Assembly (NCBI RefSeq): GCF_009870785.1
Contig: NZ_WTWX01000001.1
Location: 392,065 to 456,064 of the forward strand
Reading direction: 5' to 3'
Length of the DNA: 64,000 bases
From: Paenibacillus sp. An7
GTDB lineage: Bacteria > Bacillota > Bacilli > Paenibacillales > Paenibacillaceae
Each line of letters starts with the position of its first letter. Positions within the stretch are counted from its first letter, which is position 1. A program made the position numbers and the translations under genes. Below the pieces are notes generated by a model that was not told the origin of the DNA, did not search any database, and saw only the letters and a program-made list of their open reading frames with translations. This document shows positions 8,658 through 16,431 of this stretch, piece by piece.

Positions 8658-9157
8658 TCCCTTTGCATATCTGCGGTTATATTCCAGAATCTATTAATGA
8701 AGGCGCGGGTCTTCGGGCTGTTGTTTTTATAAGTGGCTGTAAGCATGCATGTCCCGGCTGTTTTAATCCCTCCTCCTGGAACTTTAGAGCAGGTAAACCT
8801 TTTACGGAAGAAGAACAGATGCGTATCATCCAGGAAATTGCGGACAACCCATTACTTGATGGGCTGACCTTATGCGGGGGAGATCCTTTCTTCTCTGCTC
8901 CTGCATGCACCGATTTTATTCGGAAGTATAAGGAACTTTGTCCAGGAAAAACCCTTTGGGCTTACACCGGTTTTGTCTATGAAAAACTGCTGCAGGACCC
9001 AGACATGCGCACGCTTGCTGAGCTTTGTGATGTCATCATTGATGGTCCTTTTCAAATGGAATTGAAAGATACCATGCTTCTTTTTCGCGGAAGCCGAAAT
9101 CAGCGAATTATTGATGTACAAGCCTCGTTATCTCAGGATTCAGTAATCACTTTATAG
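8654..9157 (+). CDS. nrdG: Anaerobic RNR-activating radical SAM protein
   Basis: This 167-aa radical S-adenosylmethionine enzyme generates the glycyl radical on NrdD. The cluster-binding motif CKHACPGC (CxxxCxxC, Cys29, 33, 36) is intact, and GLTLCGGDPFF follows as the SAM-binding GGxP-like segment. Length is normal for NrdG. Its ATG overlaps the nrdD stop (ATGA), so the two are co-translated, which fits the need for a stable NrdD-NrdG complex. The terminator at 9168-9210 ends the operon. Confidence 0.95.
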   Translation: MIPLHICGYIPESINEGAGLRAVVFISGCKHACPGCFNPSSWNFRAGKPFTEEEQMRIIQEIADNPLLDGLTLCGGDPFFSAPACTDFIRKYKELCPGKTLWAYTGFVYEKLLQDPDMRTLAELCDVIIDGPFQMELKDTMLLFRGSRNQRIIDVQASLSQDSVITL

Positions 9158-9167
9158 CACGAATAGA

Positions 9168-9210
9168 AACATCCGGTTGACCATGGACTGCGGTTCATGA
9201 ACCGGATGTT
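9168..9210 (+). terminator. Terminator of nrdDG
   Basis: An 11-bp stem AACATCCGGTT/AACCGGATGTT (9168-9178 with 9200-9210) is followed by a T-rich run. Confidence 0.85.
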
Positions 9211-9309
9211 TTTCTTTTTTTCCAGATAGGTAAAGTACGAAATAGGTAAAGTAGTAGTCATGCTTATATCAAAAGGAACTAGAAACTTTTATTGATTAAT
9301 GTGAATTTT

Positions 9310-9987
9310 TCATGTGTTGTAATTTTGTAATAGATAAGCATTTATTTCTTCGTTGGTCATGGTATTATAAATTCCTCCCAGAATAGTTCGCCATAAGGTG
9401 TGGTTATCTTGAAATATATTTGCTACCTCTGGGATGAGCAGTGCACAAACGTTAGGCAGTTGATAATCAATCTGAACGATATAAGGTACCTGCGCGTGAT
9501 TCACAACCAGTAATTTATACTCACCTGCCACGAGGTCATCTAGAACTTGTACTAACTCTTCCGTTTCATGTAAAGTAGCTTCCGTTCGTAAAAAAAAGAT
9601 TCGTTTGCCGCTCTGCATAAGCTGCAAGAATCGGTTGGCCCTATAGTCTAGCTTTTGCTTCAAGCCTGGATAGCTTTCAAGGATATCGGGATCGTTATCT
9701 TCCATTGGAAAATCATGAACAGAGTACAGATCATAGGCAGCGTCCCGGATAACATAACAGCCTGAATCCGAACTTGCCCCATGATACCTGAGATTATCCC
9801 ATAGCATGACATGATGAAATCGATCGCGCAGTAGTGCACTCACTCCTGATAAATGAGGGGACATCATCCAGTCGATGACTCCAGCTATATTACGGATTTT
9901 ACTGTGATTCAGCTGGCTTGCAGGAAGACAGTTATGGCCGAGACTATAGAAGACATCATACCCGCCCTTTAATTCATGCAGTTCCAT
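9310..9987 (-). CDS. DUF1796 family putative cysteine peptidase
   Basis: The opening YDVFYSLGHNCLPASQLN followed by IAGVIDWM is the hallmark of the DUF1796 family, a papain-like fold proposed to be a cysteine peptidase. Cys20 in SLGHNC would be the nucleophile. The family has not been given a firm biochemical role. The 225-aa length is typical, there is no signal peptide, and AAAGGAGG precedes the ATG. It stands alone, convergent with nrdDG. A divergent small acidic protein gene begins about 200 bases upstream. Confidence 0.7.
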   Translation of the reverse strand: MELHELKGGYDVFYSLGHNCLPASQLNHSKIRNIAGVIDWMMSPHLSGVSALLRDRFHHVMLWDNLRYHGASSDSGCYVIRDAAYDLYSVHDFPMEDNDPDILESYPGLKQKLDYRANRFLQLMQSGKRIFFLRTEATLHETEELVQVLDDLVAGEYKLLVVNHAQVPYIVQIDYQLPNVCALLIPEVANIFQDNHTLWRTILGGIYNTMTNEEINAYLLQNYNT

Positions 9988-10186
9988 TTACTTCGCCTCC
10001 TTTCAGCCAGGGTATATCTTATTAGATTACAGGAAACTTCGCGGTGCCTGTGCCATTGGACTTTTCTTATCATAATCACAATCTGTACCCTACAGATATC
10101 TGTTTCACTCTGATCCTCATGCGGTAATGATACATAATTACGAAAATTTTGGGTGAAACTATCCAAACGGAAAGGGTGAAAATAAA

Positions 10187-10360
10187 ATGCATGATGACAA
10201 AACAGACCGCGGTGCCGGTTTTGATTCTATTGTTGAACCGGATCCGAGATTTGAACAGATTGATTGGACCAAAAACCCGGATTCAATAACGATTTCTAAT
10301 CTTACCGAAGATGAACAGGAGATTACGGATGAGGAACAGGATGAAGAAGAAAAGCGATAA
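10187..10360 (+). CDS. Small acidic protein, 57 aa
   Basis: This short frame starts MHDDKTDRGAGFDSIVEPD and ends in a strongly acidic tail (TEDEQEITDEEQDEEEKR). About one third of residues are Asp or Glu, with no membrane segment. A good ribosome site (AAAGGGTG) lies 7 nt before the ATG and a terminator follows at 10431-10470. I do not recognise it. A longer frame on the other strand (10159-10428) has no ribosome site and reads through the terminator, so this plus-strand frame is the better choice. Confidence 0.55.
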   Translation: MHDDKTDRGAGFDSIVEPDPRFEQIDWTKNPDSITISNLTEDEQEITDEEQDEEEKR

Positions 10361-10430
10361 TCAGGAAGCGCAGCATATGTGGCTGTCATCCACTTACCGT
10401 CGTAATTATTCTGCGCTTTCGAATCCAAAA

Positions 10431-10470
10431 AAAAGAGAGAAATCTACGGAGGAGTAGGTTTCTCTCTTTT
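10431..10470. terminator. Bidirectional terminator, small acidic gene / GDPD
   Basis: A 17-bp stem with one wobble pair (10431-10447 with 10454-10470, AAAAGAGAGAAA arms) has T-runs on both sides. A GC-rich hairpin GCCCGC/GCGGGC (10482-10499) lies just before it on the minus strand, directly after the GDPD stop. Confidence 0.8.
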
Positions 10471-10499
10471 TGTATATAACTGCCCGCCGGGTTGCGGGC

Positions 10500-11240
10500 T
10501 CAGCAGTCAACTCTCTTTTCTTCCATTACTTTTTTTAATCGGCCAGGGTAATCGGTAATGATGCCATCGATTCCTTTTTCTAACAATTTCAGCATCACGC
10601 TTTCTTCATTTACCGTCCAAGCATACATTTGCATTCCTTCCTTCTGTACCGATCTAAAATTTGTCTCTTCTAAATGAATGAAATACGGATGCAAAGAAAA
10701 AGCACTCACTCCTGCAGTAGTTGGTAATAACTCAGGGCGAGTGAAATTCTGAGCATATAATAGGCCCGTTTTTACTTTTGAATTCAATTTTTCCAAAGTA
10801 CGGAGGCTATCAAAATGAAAAGAAGATACGACAACATGATCATAGAGGTCATACTCTTCTAGGAGGGCTACCAATTTTTCTTCCACCCCTTCGGAAATTC
10901 CGCCCTTAATTTCAACATTAATCATCAGATGACGAGGAGCGAGCTCAAATACTTCCCTTAGTGTAGGGATCGATTCTCCCTCATAAGCTGAATCAAACCA
11001 CGATCCGGCATCCAGCTGCTGAAGTTCTGCCCTAGTCATCTCTTTTACATACCCGTTTCCATTTGTCGTACGATGGACAGTGTCATCATGAATAACCATG
11101 ATTTCTCCATCTTGGGATAGATGAATATCAAGTTCAAAGGCGTCACAGCCCTGCTGCAAAGCAAGTTCAAAAGCAGCTATTGTATTCTCTGGAGCTTCCC
11201 CTTTTGCCCCTCGGTGGGCAATAATCAGCGGTTTTTTCAT
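10500..11240 (-). CDS. Glycerophosphodiester phosphodiesterase
   Basis: The 246-aa cytoplasmic enzyme hydrolyses glycerophosphodiesters to glycerol-3-phosphate and an alcohol. The catalytic signature HRGAKGEAPENT (His9, Arg10, Glu near 17) and FELDIHLSQDGEIMVIHDDTV with the second catalytic His and metal ligands are intact. There is no signal peptide, so it is of the UgpQ-like cytosolic kind rather than the secreted GlpQ kind. It is a single gene, without a glycerol-3-phosphate transporter nearby. Confidence 0.88.
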   Translation of the reverse strand: MKKPLIIAHRGAKGEAPENTIAAFELALQQGCDAFELDIHLSQDGEIMVIHDDTVHRTTNGNGYVKEMTRAELQQLDAGSWFDSAYEGESIPTLREVFELAPRHLMINVEIKGGISEGVEEKLVALLEEYDLYDHVVVSSFHFDSLRTLEKLNSKVKTGLLYAQNFTRPELLPTTAGVSAFSLHPYFIHLEETNFRSVQKEGMQMYAWTVNEESVMLKLLEKGIDGIITDYPGRLKKVMEEKRVDC

Positions 11241-11354
11241 AAAATCCGCACCTTCCTCACAAGATAGAAGAAATAAGTTATCAAAGTATTCTAGTCTAGA
11301 ACCTAGTTTAGTATACGATGCTCTTATTCCCCTATCACCCGTTTCGTGTAAAAT

Positions 11355-12239
11355 CTATATTAAATCATGACGAAACGGCATTCCGCCTTGCGCTCCGAAT
11401 TTGGTTACTGATATAGAAGCTGCTAGATTAGCAAAGGAGATGCTGTCTTTGATTGACTTTCCTTCTGCCAATGCCACTGCAAATGCCGCATTAAATGTAT
11501 CGCCTGCACCCGTTGTATCTACCGCTTCCACAATAAAAGCAGGGACCACTACTTCTTGTTCGCCATCATAATAACGAACTCCCTTCTTTCCTTCCGTTAC
11601 GATAAGTTTATTCGGGTATTTACGTAAAGAATCTTGAATATTCTCTCCCTCAAACATCATCTGTGCTTCATGTTCATTAGGCGTAATATAAGCAGCATCT
11701 TCAATGAGCTTTGGACTTATTTTCCTTGCTGGAGCCGGATTGAGGACAAGAGGTACACCTGATTCTTTACAGATTTCCGCTACATGTTCTACGGTTTCTT
11801 CGGGTATCTCCTGCTGAATAAGTACGATATCCGAGGTGCGAATCACTTCAGCGACTTGATCGATATAAGCAGGGGTCACTTCATTATTAGCTGCTTTTAC
11901 TACGATAATGCTGTTATCCCCTTCAGCCAAAATGATATGGGCTGTCCCGCTCTCCATCTCAGCAACCGGCTGTACATAGTCGGTAATTACATTATTTTGC
12001 TTAAAATTGTCCAAAATGGCTTCTCCATACGTGTCATCACCGACACGTCCTATCATATAAACATCTGCTCCAAGTCTTGCAGCAGCTACAGCCTGATTAG
12101 CTCCTTTACCTCCAGGTACCGCTTGAAAAGATTCACCTAGTACCGTTTCACCTGCGACAGGACGTTTACTTGACGTGACTACGAGATCCATGGAAGAACT
12201 TCCGATGACCGTTACTTTTAGCTTTTTATATGTACTCAT
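11355..12239 (-). CDS. rbsK: Ribokinase
   Basis: This 294-aa PfkB-family sugar kinase phosphorylates ribose at O5 with ATP. Both PfkB signatures are present: PGGKGANQAVAAARLGADV near residue 42 and DTTGAGDTFNAAFAVAL near residue 240 with the catalytic Asp, plus the early SSSMDLVV substrate-binding segment. Length is normal. It is not next to rbsDACB or an RbsR repressor, so it is a stand-alone copy. Related PfkB kinases acting on other sugars or nucleosides cannot be fully excluded. Confidence 0.85.
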   Translation of the reverse strand: MSTYKKLKVTVIGSSSMDLVVTSSKRPVAGETVLGESFQAVPGGKGANQAVAAARLGADVYMIGRVGDDTYGEAILDNFKQNNVITDYVQPVAEMESGTAHIILAEGDNSIIVVKAANNEVTPAYIDQVAEVIRTSDIVLIQQEIPEETVEHVAEICKESGVPLVLNPAPARKISPKLIEDAAYITPNEHEAQMMFEGENIQDSLRKYPNKLIVTEGKKGVRYYDGEQEVVVPAFIVEAVDTTGAGDTFNAAFAVALAEGKSIKDSISFANLAASISVTKFGAQGGMPFRHDLI

Positions 12240-12345
12240 GGTTAGATTCCCGCCTTTAATTGAGATTTACTTTTCATTTCTTATATGTTTACATTTAATG
12301 GAATGATTTTTTTACTATATATTATGATAAGGGGTGGTTACAATT

Positions 12346-12435
12346 ATGATTAATATAAGTATACCTGGACTCATTTTGCTCATTGCAGCTCTTGTCTTTG
12401 TGATCTGGTTAATACGAAAAATAATACATAGATGA
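12346..12435 (+). CDS. 29-aa membrane microprotein, TatA-like N-terminus
   Basis: The peptide reads MINISIPGLILLIAALVFV followed by WLIRKIIHR. It is a single hydrophobic helix with a basic tail. AAGGGGTGG lies about 8 nt before the ATG and a 14-bp terminator stem follows at 12457-12496, so it has the layout of a complete small gene. The IPGLILL start resembles the first membrane segment of TatA-type proteins, but the FGP hinge and amphipathic helix are missing. Role unknown. Confidence 0.5.
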   Translation: MINISIPGLILLIAALVFVIWLIRKIIHR

Positions 12436-12456
12436 GCCTGAGCTACTCTATTATAT

Positions 12457-12496
12457 GATAAAAGGACTGTACCTATCAGGCAACAGTCCTTTTATC
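12457..12496 (+). terminator. Terminator after the 29-aa microprotein
   Basis: A perfect 14-bp stem GATAAAAGGACTGT/ACAGTCCTTTTATC (12457-12470 with 12483-12496) with a 12-base loop. The downstream stretch is T-rich. It may also serve the convergent cupredoxin gene. Confidence 0.7.
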
Positions 12497-12536
12497 TATT
12501 CTTTTCTGCACATTTATTAGATAAGGTCACTTTGTG

Positions 12537-12947
12537 TCAGATTACTGTAATATTTCCGTAATACATATACATTCCGCAATTAAAAGAATAAGAACCTGGA
12601 TCCAGTGTGGTATCGACGGTGTAGTAGTTATCACCTTTCTCCAAATATTTCAGCATATCCAAATCTTTGGACACAACATCCGTAATGCATGTGAGGGAGG
12701 TATCTTTTCTAAAATTAATTTTGGTCGGCACTCCTTGTTTTACCTCAATCTTATCTGGATAGAAACCGTCTGATTTAATCTGAACGGTAATCACTTCATA
12801 TCCTTCGAGTTCTTCTGCCTGCCCGCTCCCTCCAGCAGACGGCATAATTTCCTTTCCGCTAAACATAAACAAAGCCCCTGCCAAGATGATTACAGCGACC
12901 AACCCAATGGCGGCAAAAGGCCACCATTTCGGCAATCTTTTATTCAT
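12537..12947 (-). CDS. Membrane-anchored cupredoxin-domain protein
   Basis: The 136-aa form starts MNKRLPKWWPFAAIGLVAV, giving one N-terminal membrane helix, a Gly/Ser linker and a cupredoxin-like beta-barrel of about 85 residues (VTVQIKSDGFYPDKIEVKQGVPTKINF). Possible copper ligands are the Cys in TSLTCIT and the C-terminal CGMYM, a pattern of Cupredoxin_1 domains. It probably binds copper or handles electrons on the outer face of the membrane. An upstream in-frame ATG at 12980 exists, but GAGAGGGA lies 9 nt before the ATG at 12947. Confidence 0.75.
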   Translation of the reverse strand: MNKRLPKWWPFAAIGLVAVIILAGALFMFSGKEIMPSAGGSGQAEELEGYEVITVQIKSDGFYPDKIEVKQGVPTKINFRKDTSLTCITDVVSKDLDMLKYLEKGDNYYTVDTTLDPGSYSFNCGMYMYYGNITVI

Positions 12948-13267
12948 AATCAATCGTCCCTCTCGAAAAACAATATTCATGATGTTACCTACTCACTTTA
13001 TAATGATAAAGCAGTGATTCTATAACTAAAATGACCCTTTAGGGCTACTTTACACCTTTTTTGTTCCATAAAATCTTACTATTCTGTGACGCTCACTTTC
13101 AGCTTCATTCATATAGATGAAAAATAGCCCGCTAACGGATCAGTTAATGGGCAGACTTTACTCTAATTTATTTAATAAAAAATAGGATTGTTATTCACGA
13201 TGGAGACAAGTTCATTCCCCGTTTTGTGCTGGGTGGCTTTGATCAATTCTCAAACATCCTCCACCTT
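12948..13267. other. Intergenic region with a terminator
   Basis: About 320 bases. The recognisable element is a hairpin at 13127-13152 (GCCCGCTAAC with GTTAATGGGC), followed on the minus strand by a T-rich run, which would end the gene at 13268-13642. No further gene is visible. Confidence 0.5.
13127..13152 (-). terminator. Terminator of the gene at 13268-13642
   Basis: A 10-bp stem with one mismatch, six-base loop, then CTATTTTTC on the minus strand. It lies about 115 nt after the stop codon, so some doubt remains. Confidence 0.55.
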
Positions 13268-13642
13268 TTACTTATCAAGATGCCGCTCATAAATGTACCA
13301 AGAAGATACCCGCGCAAACGGGAGAAGTAACAAGATCACATTCAGGCTCCACATTCCTGAACCCCCTATTTCTCCTTTCGGAATAAATAAGAGAATCATT
13401 CCTAAAAGAAAGGCAAAAACAGAAGTCCAACTAAATTCTGCACCATTCACCGGGCTATTGCTAATAAAAATAGATTGGCCTTTTGAGACTTCTGCATAAC
13501 AAGAAGTGTGATAGGCAGATAACGAAAAAAAAGACAGGCTCACCAAGAGATCATACCTTGATTCAATCTCAGCATTACAATGTACACAATAAATACGCTG
13601 ATGATGCGATGCGGACAAGCAGCCCCCTCCTAAAAGTTCCAT
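13268..13642 (-). CDS. Unknown membrane protein with a Cys pair, 124 aa
   Basis: I do not recognise this protein. The N-terminal 50 residues contain CVHC and a later Cys (HTSCYAEV), possibly a small zinc ribbon, and the C-terminal half has two membrane helices (FAFLLGMILLFIP and LNVILLLLPFA). The ATG is within the sequence GTTCCAT read on the minus strand, without a strong ribosome site. It is a single gene. Confidence 0.5.
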   Translation of the reverse strand: MELLGGGCLSASHHQRIYCVHCNAEIESRYDLLVSLSFFSLSAYHTSCYAEVSKGQSIFISNSPVNGAEFSWTSVFAFLLGMILLFIPKGEIGGSGMWSLNVILLLLPFARVSSWYIYERHLDK

Positions 13643-13702
13643 TTTCTAACATTATACTATAATGCGCCATTATTCCCATCTATGTAACTAAAATCAAAAA
13701 AA

Positions 13703-13733
13703 GCACCTGTTTGGCTCTTTGCCAACAGCGTGC
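13703..13733 (-). terminator. Terminator of the amidase gene
   Basis: An imperfect 13-bp stem (GCACCTGTTTGGC with GCCAACAGCGTGC) is followed on the minus strand by seven T residues, about 25 nt after the amidase stop. Confidence 0.75.
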
Positions 13734-13758
13734 CCAACAGCTACTAGTACCTTTAACA

Positions 13759-14448
13759 TTACTTCACTCGCAGAACCTGACCCGCATGAATGGTAAAGCT
13801 GCTGTCCAGTTTATTCCACTCTTTGATCTGCTGTACTGTACTCCCATATTGCAGACTTAAAGCATAGACTGTATCTCCATTAACAACTGTGTGCTGTACT
13901 GTAGTCACTTTCTTTGTTAGATTAAAACTTTTAACGAGTCCATTCACATGACCGCGAGCAACTAAATCGAGATGTGAAGCGGATTTAAGCAGTGCTGCAT
14001 CGCTGTTGGTATCGATAAACCCATTCTCCGTCAAGATGGCAGGCATACGGGATTCCCTTAGTACATGAAAGTTTGCCGTCTTTTGCCCTCGATCAGTAAG
14101 TGTATTTAACTTCATAATTTCATTATGCATATTCGTCTGGTAGTTTACGGCACGTGTGCTCGATCCCGGATATACAAAATCCTCATAGCCTGTACCTCCG
14201 CCAGCATTAATGTGTATTGATAAAAAATAATCGGCTCCCCACGTATTCGCTGCATTGGTACGCTGTGTCAGAGTCACGGTTTCATCCTTCATACGGCTCA
14301 TTAAAATAGATACGTCACTATATTCTGCGAGCAGTATTGAACGAATTCGAGTAGCGATCGTAAGGGTTAGGTCTTTTTCTTTCAGACCATACCCCAGCGC
14401 CCCTGAATCAGACCCTCCGTGACCAGGGTCTATAAATATTTTAACCAT
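13759..14448 (-). CDS. N-acetylmuramoyl-L-alanine amidase with LysM domain
   Basis: The 229-aa protein cleaves the amide bond between N-acetylmuramic acid and L-alanine in peptidoglycan. The Amidase_3 catalytic domain covers about residues 1-175, with the zinc ligands visible in IDPGHGGSD (His9), FLSIHINA and the late Glu in ILTENGFID. A LysM wall-binding repeat (HTVVNGDTVYALSLQYGS) forms the C-terminus. There is no signal peptide, as in CwlC-type mother-cell lysis amidases and phage endolysins. No holin or phage gene is nearby, so a sporulation role is more likely. A GGGAGGTGAT ribosome site precedes the ATG. Confidence 0.88.
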   Translation of the reverse strand: MVKIFIDPGHGGSDSGALGYGLKEKDLTLTIATRIRSILLAEYSDVSILMSRMKDETVTLTQRTNAANTWGADYFLSIHINAGGGTGYEDFVYPGSSTRAVNYQTNMHNEIMKLNTLTDRGQKTANFHVLRESRMPAILTENGFIDTNSDAALLKSASHLDLVARGHVNGLVKSFNLTKKVTTVQHTVVNGDTVYALSLQYGSTVQQIKEWNKLDSSFTIHAGQVLRVK

Positions 14449-14510
14449 GATTTATCACCTCCCTTATATCATATGATGGGGTCTACTGCTTGCTTGGACG
14501 AAAAACTCAA

Positions 14511-14563
14511 GAAGCGATAAGAACTCTATCAATCCGAAGATCGATAGAGTTCTTATTCGCTTC
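14511..14563. terminator. Long hairpin terminator
   Basis: A stem of about 20 bp with one bulge (GAAGCGATAAGAACTCTATC, 14511-14530, with 14543-14563) and a 12-base loop. T-rich sequence follows on both strands. It lies directly after the stop of the 32-aa gene. Confidence 0.75.
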
Positions 14564-14662
14564 TTATTTTCTTTTTGGCGGTATCAATACATACACAATA
14601 AATCCAATGACACAAACAACCGGGATTAACGTAATCAAGATATTTTCCCATAAAATATGCAC
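14564..14662 (-). CDS. 32-aa membrane microprotein
   Basis: The peptide begins VHILWENILITLIPVVCVIG (GTG start read as Met) and ends VLIPPKRK: one membrane helix and a short basic tail. GGGGTG lies 5 nt before the GTG, and the long terminator hairpin starts at the stop codon. Codon pattern and layout look real, but I do not recognise it and cannot suggest a function. Confidence 0.5.
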   Translation of the reverse strand: MHILWENILITLIPVVCVIGFIVYVLIPPKRK

Positions 14663-14778
14663 TCTTTCACCCCATTACGCTAGCATATCATGTGGGAAAT
14701 TATAACATATTAATAATAGAGAAGATACCTATGTCCCATGTTTCGTATGGCCTTACTTGTGATTATGTAGATAGATGA

Positions 14779-15111
14779 TTACACTTCCACCTGTTCAGGC
14801 GTTTTCACGAGATACATGGATACTTCGGTATCTAGCAAATAGTCTGGTTTCTCCTGATTTCGTTTGTTCCGATGACCCTCTATGTGAGCAGGGCTCTTTT
14901 CCCAAGTCTTCCATGCTTCCTCTGATTCCCAGCGGATCATGACGATTACTTCTTCTGTTTCTTCCCCTTTTTTACGGTTTTTCTTCACCATCACCGATCG
15001 ATCAATAAAGCCTGGAATCTCGGACATCGGTCCGCCTGGTTTACCGAAACGTTCTACAATCTTTTCACTGAAACCTTCTTTTACCGTAATTTTACGAAGT
15101 TGGACCAACAT
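14779..15111 (-). CDS. Heme-degrading monooxygenase, HmoA/IsdG type
   Basis: This 110-aa ferredoxin-like-fold monooxygenase (ABM superfamily) opens heme and releases iron. The core WESEEAWKTWEKSPAHIEGHR contains the aromatic Trp and the His typical of HmoA-type enzymes, and the N-terminal strand VQLRKITVKEGF fits. The length equals that of Bacillus HmoA. Control by iron is directly supported: a near-perfect Fur box at 15160-15178 overlaps a -35/-10 promoter just upstream. It is a single gene with no heme uptake genes beside it. Confidence 0.85.
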   Translation of the reverse strand: MLVQLRKITVKEGFSEKIVERFGKPGGPMSEIPGFIDRSVMVKKNRKKGEETEEVIVMIRWESEEAWKTWEKSPAHIEGHRNKRNQEKPDYLLDTEVSMYLVKTPEQVEV

Positions 15112-15150
15112 GATCTAAACACCCTCTCTAATATCATTACCTATATCATC

Positions 15151-15180
15151 ATACTAGACGATAATGATTATCAGTGTCAA
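15151..15180 (-). promoter_or_regulatory. Fur-controlled promoter of the heme monooxygenase gene
   Basis: On the minus strand TTGACA (15175-15180) and TAGTAT (15151-15156) are 18 bp apart. Between and over them lies GATAATGATTATCAGTGTC (15160-15178 on the plus strand), which differs from the 19-bp Fur consensus GATAATGATTATCATTATC at only two or three positions. Fur-Fe2+ binding here would block RNA polymerase. Confidence 0.8.
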
Positions 15181-15212
15181 CGAATGGATGCTAAATACAC
15201 CAAACCGCCTAT

Positions 15213-15791
15213 TTATTCCGCCCAGTCTGTTTCTCCTTCTTCATAGAAACCAGTCATTTCATCAGCCATGTTCTGGATATCTTCAGAATGAATGATGGTG
15301 ATGCCATATCCATCTTCTTGCTGCTTTTTAAGTGCTTTTTCCTTCACAAATTTAGGACTTCCTGGGCCGCTCTCTTCATCATACACAAGCAGTAAATGAT
15401 CTGTTTTCCGAAATAACAGTTCGTCTCTCGCAGCAAACTGCCAAGGACCGATATAAGGCTGTTTACTCACCACACCATAATAATCCACATGGCGTTTAAT
15501 TTCTTCGTAGTATGTTTTTTTATCCTCCGACCAGTTTTCTTCCGGATTAGCAAAGGCTGAAATAATGGATAATTTGAGCTGTGGGTACTCTTTTTTTAAT
15601 TCAATGACAACTTCAGAGGCCCAGAGATCAATCCCAATCTGTCCGGGTGTAATGACCCACTCAATTCCATCCTCAATCAGCGGGACTAGTTTGGAACGAA
15701 GGGCCTGCTTGATAAAAGGAATGCCGGGATGTTTTTGGTTGAAAATACCGAGTTCATGAGCCCGATATCCGGTTACTAATAAATTTTTCAT
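15213..15791 (-). CDS. YpsA-family SLOG protein (DUF1273)
   Basis: The 192-aa protein starts MKNLLVTGYRAHELGIF and carries GQIGIDLWASEVVIELK and ARDELLFRKTDHLLLVYDEE, the hallmark of the YpsA/UPF0398 group. The fold belongs to the SLOG Rossmann-like superfamily, thought to bind nucleotide-derived ligands. YpsA has been connected to cell division in Firmicutes; the biochemical activity is not settled. Length is normal. AGGTGG precedes the ATG. It is probably transcribed alone, although the gene at 15905 is on the same strand about 110 bases upstream. Confidence 0.8.
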   Translation of the reverse strand: MKNLLVTGYRAHELGIFNQKHPGIPFIKQALRSKLVPLIEDGIEWVITPGQIGIDLWASEVVIELKKEYPQLKLSIISAFANPEENWSEDKKTYYEEIKRHVDYYGVVSKQPYIGPWQFAARDELLFRKTDHLLLVYDEESGPGSPKFVKEKALKKQQEDGYGITIIHSEDIQNMADEMTGFYEEGETDWAE

Positions 15792-15904
15792 AAAATAAAG
15801 CCACCTGCCGCTTTCTGACTGTTCTTGTTGTTACTATCGTACCACACTTCTGCTTCTTTGCCGCTTCCGGCTTGTCCTTATATGGATCGCCCTTGTCGTT
15901 ATAC

Positions 15905-16252
15905 TTATATTTTATTCACGATCAAAAGCTCCGTTTTTTTCGTATCATACGTATGCTCAATGCTTTCCTCTGAAATCACTTTTAGTTTTAGCAGTGCAGC
16001 AATTTTGGCATGATCTGCTTTTGAAATCAGCTTCCATACGTCTGCATCCGGGAGTGCTTTATATAGTTTATCATCATCATATTCTTTTTTGGATTGGCCT
16101 ACGAGCTTGGCCGTATAGTCTCCTGCATCGATTAGATTCACACCCTCTTCTTTCATCACCAGGAGAATCTCATCCCGAAGTACTGACAATTCTTCATCTA
16201 TTGCTTTCTTTCGCTGTTTCAATTCAAAATAACGATGTAGTAATAATTCCAT
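15905..16252 (-). CDS. Unknown coiled-coil-like protein, 115 aa
   Basis: The first 45 residues (HRYFELKQRKKAIDEELSVLRDEILLVM) look like a coiled coil, followed by a mixed domain with KEYDDDKLYKALPDADVW. It is charged and soluble. The pattern is reminiscent of small phage or DNA-associated proteins, but I cannot assign a family. AAAGGAGCG precedes the ATG. It is divergent from the hflX leader region. Confidence 0.5.
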   Translation of the reverse strand: MELLLHRYFELKQRKKAIDEELSVLRDEILLVMKEEGVNLIDAGDYTAKLVGQSKKEYDDDKLYKALPDADVWKLISKADHAKIAALLKLKVISEESIEHTYDTKKTELLIVNKI

Positions 16253-16393
16253 TCCCTATCACGCTCCTTTATGAACATATGTATGCGGATGGTAAGGAAA
16301 AGATGGCTTTCTTACAAAAATAAAAGGACAAGCTGATCAGGTAAAAAATGATTATATCTATCCTTTATTTTGCTGTCTTTGTTTTTGTTATGC

Positions 16394-16399
16394 TAAGAT
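16394..16399 (+). promoter_or_regulatory. Candidate promoter of the hflX leader transcript
   Basis: TAAGAT at 16394-16399 with TTGCTG 18 bp upstream (16370-16375) would start transcription near 16406, about 26 nt before the leader-peptide ATG. The match is moderate. Confidence 0.4.
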
Positions 16400-16431
16400 A
16401 ACCCTAACTTTAGGAACGGAGGGATACCGGA

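Noticed and set aside
10159..10428. 89-codon minus frame rich in Ser and Cys
   Set aside because: It is antisense to the small acidic gene, which has the ribosome site and terminator; the Ser-rich composition is typical of a shadow of an acidic frame.
13759..14662. Prophage lysis module (amidase plus small membrane peptide as holin)
   Set aside because: The 32-aa peptide is far shorter than a holin, is separated from the amidase by a terminator, and no other phage gene is present.
16253..16431. Possible T-box or metabolite riboswitch upstream of hflX
   Set aside because: No T-box core or known riboswitch consensus is visible; the leader peptide and terminator explain the region better.
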